DNA from: Stenogyne calaminthoides | Taxonomy: Eukaryota > Streptophyta > Magnoliopsida > Lamiales > Lamiaceae | Direction: 5' to 3' | Length of the DNA stretch: 64,000 nt | Assembly (NCBI GenBank): GCA_037126765.1 | Contig: JBBCBC010000012.1 | Coordinates: forward strand, 4,526,001 to 4,590,000 | In this document: positions 12,925-24,800 of the stretch, in pieces | Numbering within the stretch: position 1 is the stretch's first letter | Layout of the letters: every line of letters begins with the position of its first letter | The notes under the pieces: generated by a model | Database searches by the model: none | Told to the model about the DNA's origin: nothing | What the model saw: only the letters and a program-made list of their open reading frames with translations | Program-made: the position numbers and the translations under genes

Positions 12925-13675
12925 ATTATTGAGTATAATTAATTTAAACTAAATAAAATTTTGAAGAATTTGATAAAGTTTGCATAACGAAGTTTTGGAG
13001 CTAATAGAGAGTTGCTTTTTATTAATTTTCTCTATTAAGTGTTCCGGACTACCAAACCACTGTTTCATTTTGAAGGAAGGAGTGCATGTAATGCTTATCA
13101 GGAATATTGACATAAAGTCAGATTTGTGCAATAACACGAGGTTGGTTGTCACAAAGCTGGAAAATCATAATTTTTAAAGCATAAATAAGTTCAGAAAAAA
13201 AAAATACCGGGAATAAGGTGTTCATTCCAAAAAGGATATTAAATAATTCAGACCAAATAATGCCTATAAAGTTTAAAATGAAGCAATTTTCATTCCTATT
13301 ATATTTTGCTATGACGATAAATAAAAATTTGTATCAATCTCTTTTTTACTGTAGGTTTGTATCTTCCTAAGTCGATTTTCACACATACAATTATATATTG
13401 CAGTCTCAGAGCTAAAAACAAAAGAAGTATGAAAATTTTGTGCTTCGGTTCGGATGGGAGACCTTCAAGTATAATCTAAATGTATGGACTCATTTGTTTT
13501 TTATAGAGTCATCAAGTATAATAACATATAAAATTATATTTTGCATATTTGAATTATATTTTTATTTTTAATATTTTCTAAATTACAAACTATTTAACCA
13601 TAAAAAAAAAAATACTAAGTAACAAAAAAATGTTAAAATATTAATAATTATTTTACCTAAAAAGATCATTTCAAT
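12925..13675. other. AT-rich spacer, possible Helitron body
   Basis: No gene recognised. This is the sequence just upstream of the Helitron-type terminus at 13676-13702 and may be part of a short non-autonomous Helitron, but I could not place a 5' TC terminus. Confidence 0.35.
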
Positions 13676-13702
13676 CCGCGAAGTTCGCGGGGCTAACACT
13701 AG
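13676..13702 (+). mobile_element. Helitron-type 3' terminus
   Basis: The palindrome CCGCGAAGTTCGCGG (13676-13690) is followed after 8 nt by CTAG (13699-13702) and then T. A short GC-rich hairpin just before a CTRR end abutting T is the diagnostic 3' end of plant Helitrons. The element body upstream is non-coding. Confidence 0.6.
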
Positions 13703-14325
13703 TAAATTAAAGAAAACAATGTTGTATATAATTAAATATGATTTGACTTGGTATATTTGGTAAGTATTTTATAAATTAATTATAATTAATTACACATTAA
13801 AAAAATTAAACCAATATATAGAAATATAAATAGGATTTCCACAAAAAAATTTAGAAATAAAATTTGAGTTATAAATTTTTATACTGACACCAAAATAAAA
13901 TTCTTAAGATTATAATAAGTATATCTATTTGATTTTAGTTTTTATTATATTATAATTTTCAAGACCTATATATTTTTTGGACGGATCTATATAATAAAAT
14001 AATATATCTATATAATAAAATAATATTGACTGAAGTTCACATAATTGAACCAATATTTTTTTTCGAACCCATGATTGAACCAATATACGCTACACAAATA
14101 TTGACATATTATGATTATTGAGCAAATGTATTTTGAAATTCATAAGGATTAATTCATTGTAAGTTTCATAAAAATTGCAAACATGGAATATTTAGAGAAT
14201 GATGATTGCCATATTAATTACTTAATTGACCAGTCAACTCAATCCCATTAATTTGGGATCAAACTTGGATTTAAAATTTGAATTCATTTTAGATTTATAA
14301 TTGGGCGCAGCAGCTACTTCCACCC
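13703..14325. other. AT-rich spacer
   Basis: No gene, repeat boundary or regulatory signal recognised. Confidence 0.5.
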
Positions 14326-14860
14326 ACAAAATTATTAAGTACACCCACCTCTAATTTAACCCATTATATATTTTAGTTCTCTTTTTAGTTTTTTAGTACA
14401 ATCCCTAAATTTTATAATTATAACTTTAATACAATATTTAGACCTACTCTAATACATAAACACACCCATCAAATTAATTTTTAATTTAGGATTAAAAAAT
14501 AAAACACAAATATTAACAACATACATTTTCACATCGAAAGTATTGGAGAAAAATTGAGAGGAATATAAATTAAAATTTTAAATATTTAATAAATTAATAA
14601 TTTAAATAAAAAAAAAAAAAAATTAATTTGAAAGGGTTTGGGTATATATATGTAATAGAGTAGGTCTAAATATGGTATAAATATTATAATTGTAAAATTT
14701 ATTGGTTGTACTAAAATATATTAAAAAAAATTAAAATATATGATAAATTAATTTAGAGTAAAATTTATTGGTTGTACTAAAAATATTAAAAAAAAATTAA
14801 AATAATTTTAATTTAGTGTAATGTAGTTAATTTTGTGGATTTTATAATGCCCTTTATAAT
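14326..14860. repeat. Long imperfect inverted repeat (MITE-like)
   Basis: The left arm (about 14335-14470; CCCATTATATATTTTAGTTC, TTTAGACCTACTCTAATACA) is mirrored by the right arm (about 14640-14765; GTAATAGAGTAGGTCTAAAT). A second partial copy of the outer end lies at 14760-14850. It is non-coding, with no clear target duplication. Confidence 0.65.
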
Positions 14861-15895
14861 TTACACACGAAATTATGTTTTTGGTTCTTTCAACATATAC
14901 TAAAAATTAATCGAATTATTTTACTTTTATTAACAATACATGGCATTAAAATTCCAATACATTAATATAAACTGATAAATATTTTTATATATATCGAGTA
15001 ATTTTTAACAACGGATACATTAGTGTAATATAAAATCTTTTATATAAATCATACACAATTTTGCGTTTTTATATTTTTCATAAATAATTTTATTTATTAT
15101 AAATAACACGCTGATCTTTACTATTTTACATGAGGGTTGCATATATTATAATTTCAACATACTTATTTACCAATATAATTGTAGATTATTTTTAACAATT
15201 ATTTAAAAAGTTCCTGAGGACTCGATTTAAATTTCATGAAAATTTAAACGTGGAATATGTAGAGATTGATTTTTTAAGATTGTCATATTAACTTCTTAAT
15301 TAATAAGTCAACTCAATCCCCTTAATTTAATTTAGGGTCGACTTAATATTTTTGGTAAATATATTATCTTAATATGATATTATTTATTACACATAATAAT
15401 TAATTAACAAAAAAGTATTGGTTTTTTTAAAATCTAATTAGATATCTTTAAAACAGATTAATAATATATTCTAAATTAAATTAATATAAGAAATTTCTTT
15501 TAACCTATACTAATTAGTAATTACTACTACTAAATTAAAAGGAATATTTTTATCATAAATTGATATTGTATTCCATTGTAGTAAATTTTAAAAAATCTCA
15601 AAACATGAAATTTGTCTCTGAAATTTGACGAATCTCGATGTAGGTGAGACCACCCTGACCCTGGGCTTTAGCAAAAAAAAAAAAGAGACCACCCTGGGCC
15701 CACCAGTGCTAGAATTTAGTTCCCGTGATAAATGCAATCTAAATAAAAATTAAATATATAAATAAATAAACGAAAATAATTAATAATGTAGTACTTCAAA
15801 TTAAGGAAGGATTTGATCAAACGCTGCTTCAAAAAACATAAAAAGTTCACTTTTCACCTTTTGTGCTTCCCCTTCATTTCTCTCAGGCCCGTACC
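14861..15895. other. Upstream region of the MORC gene
   Basis: AT-rich, with no open frame. The last ~100 bp before the start codon become pyrimidine-rich (CTTTTCACCTTTTGTGC, CCCCTTCATTTCTCTCAGG), as in plant 5' leaders. I see no unambiguous TATA box at a suitable distance. Confidence 0.4.
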
Positions 15896-18800
15896 ATGGC
15901 TAAAGACGCCCAAATCCATGTGAAGCAGGAATTACCCGACCCGAATCCGCAACACAGGCGCAGCTTCGACCCGGAACTCCTGCAACCGTCCTCCATAATC
16001 GATCTCTCGAGCTCCGACTCCGATTCGGATTCCGATTCTTCGGAGGACGATGGTAGTAATGCGAAGAAGAAGAGGAAAGTGGTGGAGGAGGAGTTTGATG
16101 CGGTGCTTCCGTTAGGGTTTCTGGACCCCTTGCCGTCGACACAGACGCCGTCGCCGTCGCAACCGCCGGCGAATGGGCAGTTGCCGTTGGCGCTTCCGGC
16201 GCCTATAGGTAACGCCGTTGTGGGGGTGAGTGCGAAGCAGTTCTGGAAGGCTGGGGATTATGAGTCGGCGCCTTCTGGGGATTGGGGTTCGTCTAATGGT
16301 GAGTTTTCGGTTTCTTGTCGTAACTTGCATGTTGTTTTTCGTCTTGAATTTATGTGTTGTTTTGTTGCTCTTGAATTTCTTTATGCTTTTAAAAGTTTTT
16401 GGGGGGAGTGGTAGAAGTTTAAAGTGTGAGGCACACAACTTTGGAGTGTTGTACATTCAGTAAATAGTTTCCTAGACCCCAAATTCACTGTGCTTAGTTT
16501 AAGGGTTATGAGATGAGAGGATGGACATGGAAAAAATATGATTCCTCAAAAGATTCCTCACTTTTGAGGAATCCCCATACCTTTCAAAGTTATTCCCCAG
16601 TTGGTCTTGTGTGGTTGGGAAACTAATGGAAGGGAAGTTTTTATGATCTTGAATTCATAGTTTGAACCTGAATGTTCAGATGAATTTTCGTTGAAGATAA
16701 AAGTACTAGTGAATGGAAAAGTTATGAATCATATGATATTATTTGAGGATAGGCTGGATGCTCTGTTCCATAAACCTGGTGATGTTCTAATAGAGATCTA
16801 GAAAGAATCATCCTGAAATCACATGGCTTAAAGAAATTGATTGCTTGTGGTTTAGATATGGGTCCTACTTAATGAACAAAGAGGAAGTTGATCATCATGT
16901 AAGGATGTAACCAAGATTGATAAGTATGGATATATATGCTGTTAGGAGTTGGATTTTAATCCATTTGAAACATACTGATCCTGAGTGACTCTTGAGAAAC
17001 GATATATATACACCAAAATTGTAGCATAAAGCTCTATTAATTCTGAATGATGCTCTTTATGGATCTTACTTTTATACTCCTGCACCATCTCAGTCCTTGT
17101 TAATGAGAGTTAGGGGGTGTTTGCACACAATAAAAAGTAAGTGGAAATCACTTTTTTTTCTTCAAAACTCCTCCCACAGCTTTTGGAAAAGAAAATTGAT
17201 TCCGGAAGCTGTTAATTGCTTTTGCAAACATACCCTTACTAATAAAAACGAGCGTGTGTAACTGCTTAGTGCTGACCTGTCTCTTGTATCCCATGCACAG
17301 GTGGCATGGACCATGTTAGAGTGCACCCCAGGTTTTTACATTCTAATGCCACCAGTCATAAGTGGGTTCTTGGAGGTAAAGACTGATCATTTCTCAAATG
17401 TTATCTTTATGATTGTATTCGTGGTTGATTTGAAGATGTATTCTTGCATCATTGGTGTTCTTTTTAAAATAAACGAATATGTTCTTACAGCTTTTGCAGA
17501 GCTCCTGGATAACTCATTGGATGAGGTAAATGAGATTTACATTTATTCTTTTGTTATAACTGTTCCATTAATTTAGGCTTCCGAATGCCTGATCTGCTTT
17601 TCTGATATAGGTCTGCAATGGAGCAACACATGTCAACATCGATATGGTCAAAAACAAGAAAGACGGGAGCAAAATGCTAATGATTGAAGGTGCTTTAATT
17701 TCAAATTCAAATTCTCGTTTGTTTATCCAGATTTTGGCATAGGATTCAAATCCTCTAAAATTCTACTCTATAACACCTACAATGCACCTATTTTACTTTA
17801 TTCAAACACAATTTCAAATACACTATGAATCATCTGTCCCCCACTTTTTAATTATTATTATTATTATTCTCTACCCAACTCAACACCGTTTCTCCTCCTT
17901 TTTTACTTTACAATCTCTCTCTCTCTCCTTTACACAATTTTTAATACACAATCAATCATCTATCACATGTTTTTTTAAATCCTACCCTATCAAATACTAA
18001 TACACCTTTTATTATTCATCAAATCCTCCATACTAGATTTGGAATCCAATTCAATCCATAAGGAGTATGCACGTTTCGGGATTATAGTGGGCAGGACATC
18101 CCGGACTCTGAAGTCCTAGGATTTCAAAATCCCGATGAATAGTTAAAATGTATGTTTATAATGAGATTTTGTAGGATTGGATGGTGGAAAAGTTGATTGA
18201 TGTTGTATTATTATATTATTATGAGTGTATTGGGAGAATAAAAAAGTATATGATGTGAGTGTATTGAGAAGATAAAAATGGAGAGTAGTGGTAAGTGATA
18301 AAGTAGAGTAGGATTAATAGGATTTCAAAATCCTTACTTCAAGACTCAACAAATGATGGTTTGATATAGCAAAGTTTGGCAGGGATAGTCACAAAAAGCA
18401 CATACCCTATATAGATTATGACACGTACATGCCATAAAGATAAGAACATTGTTGTTATACATATTGGTTTTAAACTTTAAAGGCCTTCTTTTGTCTGATA
18501 CTGTTTACTTTGTGTTTTCTCATAGATAATGGTGGTGGAATGGACCCGGAAAAAATGCGTCACTGCATGTCACTTGGGTATTCAGCAAAGAGCAAAATTG
18601 TAGATACTATTGGACAATGTAAGTCCCCCACCCACACACACACACATGACACAACCCACCTGCAAAACACAAGTATACCAACATTGCCTACCAAAGTTCT
18701 GACTTCTGTGTCAGATGGAAATGGTTTTAAAAAGCATTATGAGACTTGGTGCTGATGCCATTGTTTTTTCTTGATTTTAGTACTGCTTGATTTACTTTCA

Positions 18801-21800
18801 AAGTTCTATGTGTCAGATGGGAACGGTTTTAAGACAAGCACGATGAGACTTGGTGCTGATGTCATTGTTTTTTCTCGATGTCATGGGAAGGATGGAGGAA
18901 GGTTTGCATTCTTTATCTCATATATAATTGCTTTATGCATAATTTTAGTTAATGCTTTTACATAGTTTTGCTGATGAAGAACAATTCCAAGCTATTAAGA
19001 AGAATGTTTCTTGTAGAACTAGCTAACTGCAAAAAAATGGTGATCAATTTAATTAAATTTTATGTGTATTTTGTGATTTCATATTTTTAATACTTAGGAA
19101 TGTACCTATCTATGTTTCACACACACAATAGTCTGCAAAAAATAGAAATCCATCATTTTCCCGCCAAATCACATTCCAGATATATTTACTTTTTTCCACA
19201 ATATTTAAATTGCAATAACTGAAATGTTTCAAGTTTTCTGTTTTCAACATAAAATATATCAATTCAAGATTTTTTCACGATCGATAATTTGACATCCATA
19301 TTGCATATATAAAAATAACTTTCAAATTTAAACTATTTATTTATTGTGATTTGAAGTATTTTTTATATTGAGTCTATATTTGATCTCATTTGTGTCACAA
19401 GTAGAAGCGGGTTGCTCCAAATTTTATGTTTTATCTATTCTGGGGTGATTCAGAAGGTGCAGATTTGCAGAAGAGACTTGCTCATATTTACATAATAGTC
19501 TGCTAAAAGCATAAATATTCATTTTCCCTTCAAAATCATATTCCAGAAATATAAGTTTTTATTTTTTCCACTCAAATTAAAATTTCATTAACCTTTCGTT
19601 TTCAAGTCTGTTTCCAACGTATAATATATCACATTAATTCTTTTTAACGATCTTTAATTGACATACATATTGCATTTTTAAATTTATTAAGATTTGATTT
19701 ATTAACTTACTGAATTTGAGTTTGTGTATTTTAGATACATCTCACGTTACACAGTTCTTATACAAATTTTTCTGTATACTAACTGTGCATTGCATGGGAG
19801 AATATCTAGTGTTAGTTAACAATAAACTTAGTAGTTACTCCCTCCGTCCCGGAACACTTTGCACCAACTTTTGGGCACGTAGTTTAAGAAAAGGGTATAA
19901 TGAGTGGAGTGTTGGAGGTTAATTTTGTAAACTTTTATGTAAAAAGTAAATAAAGTAGATGATTGAGTGTATGGGTGGGTCCCAAAGCAATGACATTTTG
20001 TGTAAATATGTGAATATTGTGAGTATGAAGTTTAGTAAAGAGTTTCCATTTTTGGGTGTGCAAAGTGTTGTGGGACGTTCCAATAAGGAAAGTGTGCAAA
20101 GTCTTCTGGGAAGGAGGGAGTAGTTCTTATCAGTTCAAATAGAAACACAATCTCAGAATAGATATAGAGATTGTCATCTTACATTTTATATGCTGGATTT
20201 GTGTTTGTTTTGGTGGTGGTGGTGGGGGGGGGGGGGTGGGGGGGGTTACTCTCATTCCATGGAAATAGTACATCATCAGACATTGCTGTGAAATGGGACA
20301 TACCTATTTAGCATATAAAAGTGCGATTTAGTAGTACTATTACTATACATATTTGTTTGAGTTTCTCCTATCAAAAAAATAAATAAGGTTATTTTCTTAA
20401 TTTCAAATATTGAATGGCAGCTTCTAGTTTCTAATTTCTTCCTAAGGTATTGCTTTAGCCTTTAGGCTTCCTTTTCTTTGGGGCTCACCTAAGCAATACT
20501 TCGTACACGGTGTAGATTCTGTTCTGTAGGATTTAAGAAAAATCTACTTGGAATTTTGACACGCCTCCTTATTATCTAGTATTAGTATTAGTTGGGCTTT
20601 TTAATTATTGTTAGAGTCTTTTTAATTAAGTCTAGAATAAATAAATGGGCCGTGGGCTTTCTTTCTTAGGGCATAAGTTAGGGTTTAGGTTTGAGTCTAT
20701 TTAAGTAATGTTTTCTCCAGATTTCAGATTATCTTTGGATCATATCATTGAGCAGCCGTTTGGCTTGTGGCAGAGATTTCTCTGTGGCAAGGATTTATTT
20801 CCTTGTGGCCTCTTTTGAGGATTCCGTTTTTCGTTTATCAGTAAATTTCAATATATATTCCTATTAAATTTCTGTCCTTTGTTACCCGAATCCTCTGTTC
20901 TATCAAATTTCATATGTATATGCTGACCCTTGGGTTGCCATTCAATAACAAAGATTTCCTCAGGTCTGAACCTGCCTAGTAAATATGCCCATAGCTACTT
21001 GACTATAATTCTGATAAAACATCCCAGGGAGAAACAAAGCAAATAAATAATGAAAGACACCTCTTAACCTAACTGCCCACCAACGGACTAGCCAATGATG
21101 AATAAACCCAACTAACTGTGCTTAACTATAACCTTTTTTGGGATCGTTGATTCCAAAGCGAAAAAGTTATAAGAAATAGTACTTATGCTAATACTTAATT
21201 AGTTTTTATTTGAAAAATGAATCAAATGATTGGGAAATAACATTTTGCATCAATATTATAATTTGAAATGTCTGCAGTGCTATTGGGAGATGGTTATTGG
21301 TTAAATAATTAACTGATAATAAATTACTAGTTGATCAAATTCCACTGGACAAAACTACAGAAGGTAAATTACTATTCCTTTGGATCTTAGTCAGGGAGAA
21401 CAGGAAGATCAGTTCTGTCAGAATTAGAATGATGTTGCTCCTTCTTTAGATTCGAACAAGTGATGCTATGACTTCCATTTTATGCACTCTACACATATAT
21501 TAGATTTTTCAAAGTCTTGCATCTCATATAATTGATTTTAACTTGTTGTGTATGTAGGTCAACACAGAGCATTGGGTTGCTATCCTATACGTTTCTGAGG
21601 GGCACAGGGAAAGAAGATATTGTGGTTCCCATGGTGAGGACTTGTATAATATATCTGTAGAAATAAATGTTACTTACCTGAACATCATATATTAATTTTA
21701 AAGTATTTTAATATGCAAATTGGATGCTAGACAGCAGTGGTACTAAATTAACATATTTTTCTGTTAGTCACTAGGATGATCCATCAAAATGAAAATTATG

Positions 21801-24800
21801 CGTAATTACTTTATGGTTTTCTATAGAAAAAAACATTTATATTATAGTTCTAGATTTGGTGAGAGTGATGCAACAAGATACATAGCAAGATATATGGATT
21901 TCACAGTTTATTTATTGAATTAAATCATTAAATGTTTTACTGCTGGATTCCTCCTTAAAGCTCGCGAGGGTAGTCACTTGTTTAATGTGTACTTATGTGC
22001 TAATGTGCTTACTTCTAATGCTTATTGTGAAAAGAGTATATCAAATTGTTAAGTCCCTGAAACCCAATGGCCATGTTTGATTTCAACTTTCAATCTTTTG
22101 GGCCTTATTATTTCCCTGGCCACTTAAAAAGGTGAAATCATTGTGTTTTGCTTTTGCATTTGAATGTCTCACTCTGATAATTGTCTCTCATATTGCTCCT
22201 ATTTCCTAAAACATTTTTTTAAACCGATTTCACAAAGTAATGATCCATTATTAAAGTACATTGCTTGCAACTGGTGTGGAAATACAGACTAAATTTGATT
22301 TTAACTCAGCACCTTTGTCGCAAACTGCCACATCAATCATTTACGTAAGCCAATTAACCTTTCTTATCTATTCTAAGGACCATTTGATTTTATATCAATA
22401 ATCCAGACATTTCATTTTCACACACTTGCTAATTCACGTCTTGTGTGTGCTATGCTAACCACTTTTACTAAATTCAGGATGTATTATTTTCCATTTTAAA
22501 AATGTGCTCTGTGCCTAATGGGGTGGTCTTTTTATGGGATAATGTAGCATCTATATGCTCTTCGATTATTAGTGTACTGCTTAGTTCACGATGTTGTCTT
22601 TAATGGTTGAAAGCTTGACTACGAGAGAAGCGGGGAAGATTGCAAGAGGATAATTCGAGGTTCTGCCACTGACTGGAACCAAAATGTTGATACAATAGTC
22701 CAATGGTCTCCATTTTCCAGTGATGATGATCTTCTTCAGCAGGTGATTTTTTTTCCTTTTTCCTTTTTGCTATTTTCATATTTTGGTTTTTAGTTTCAAT
22801 CTTATTTACTACTTAAATATATTTATGCAATTTTGACTTTTGAGAAACAATTTGAAGCACAAAATTGACACCCCACGTCATCAGTTTCTCAGTGTCAGTG
22901 GAAGACTCCCTTTTTCTTCTTTTTCACGCTCATGATACAACCAATTTGTATACTGCAATATACCGCTGTTTCCTGATTTATAGATGGGACAGCATAGTTA
23001 ATTGAAAATTTATTTAAAGATTGACAAGCTTGAAGAATTTGAATCTATCCTTTATTTGCATCGTGCTAATTAAACATACTAGTGTATTTTAAAATCTTGA
23101 CATAGATTCTTTGTTATTTATACTGCTTGTGTATGGGGTTTATGGGCTGTTGTGAATGAAACAAATGCATGTTATACTTTATCTTGTAAGCCTATCAGTT
23201 CTGCTTACTCATCTTTAAATGTTAGTTAAAATGTTCTGGCTGGTGTTACTGGAAATAGAAACGTAAAGTGAATTTGGGTGCTTTATTTTCTTCTTAATCC
23301 ACTCTTTATCTTCAATGTCAGTAGTGTTTGAAGACGTTAGGTAAAATATTTAAATAAGGCCACTGATCCAATTGCTGATGACATTGTGTATAATTGAGCC
23401 AAACAATGAATAACTCTCTTAGGTAATTCATTGAACCATTTGGTGGCAACTATTTGTTTCAGTATGCAGTAATTAGGCAACAGAGTACAATTTTTTTTTT
23501 CTTTTTAAATCTCTTATTCCCTTGTCTTCTCTGGTTGCCATAATTAAGCAAACATGATGATGGGCTTGAACGGCTAAACCTCGCGAACAAGCTTCATATA
23601 TTTTATTCTTCAAGCATAGTAGAAAGGAATTAACTTAAACATGCTGGTTCAACTTTATGTAATCTACAGAGGCTGTAGAAATTTTAAGATTTTAACTTAA
23701 TACTGTTTTTTTTTTTGTGACTGTTTAGTTTAATCAAATGCAAGATCGAGGAACCCGAATAATTATATACAATCTTTGGGAGGATGACGAAGGTCTGCTG
23801 GAACTGGATTTCGACACTGATCCACATGTAAGCTGCACATCTAATATATGTTTGTAGATGGATCTGTGTTTCACTACCAATGATATAATTCCTTAATTTT
23901 CTCTGTATTTGTAGGATATCCAAATCAGAGGGGTCAACAGAGACGAAAAGAACATAGATATGGCAAAGAAGCACCCCAATTCCAAGCACTTTCTAACATA
24001 TCGTCATTCGTTAAGGGTAAGCGGCTTTCACGTGTGATTTAAATCTGATCTTCTGTGTTCAACTGCTCTTACTAATACAGTATCTGTATGGTGATGTTTG
24101 TTTTGCGTTTTAAGTGACTTTTAAAAACTGGCTTTTGAAGTCTAGGGGATTTTGAAATCCTGATAAATAAGTAAAGTGTGTTTGTTTGGGATTTTGAGTA
24201 TGGTGATATTCAACTTCATGTCAAATCAATGTGTAAGAGTGGATGAAGTTGTATTATTATATTATTGAGTGTGATTGTAATGATTGTATGATGTGAATTG
24301 TGATTTAAATATATTAAAGTGTAAGGAGAGATAATTTATTGTATTGGAAAGTGTGATAGTACATAAACGGATTTCATAATCCTGAACTATAACCGGTTTT
24401 TAATTTCAAAACCCAAAAATCCTAGTTTTTAAAACTCAAAACTAATATCACCTATATGTTCTGAATAGAATCCTTTGTTTTCCTCTAGTCTTGTGCACTT
24501 ATTATCTGTACATCTGTGCTTTTGAGGGCTTACAGATGTTGTTTAAATATACACCTGTTGTCATATTTATAGTATCCTTGGTTTCAATTTTATTTAGACA
24601 TGACTACCCTCTTATTGTTTAAAGTAGTTTCTCATTTTGTTCAACCGAAAATATGTATATCATTGGTGTGTTCAATAAGGATTGGGGAGAAGAATGCACA
24701 TGAAATGCAATCTTAAATTTTAACCATTCTTTTTCTAATACATGTACAATTTTGTATTGACACAAATATTCTTGCTGCCAATAGCTGTATTTTCTTTTTA

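Noticed and set aside
15863..15895. Upstream in-frame ATG as MORC start
   Set aside because: It would add MLPLHFSQART, but the ATG at 15896 has the better context (ACCATGGC) and the MAKD start fits the family; kept only as an alternative.
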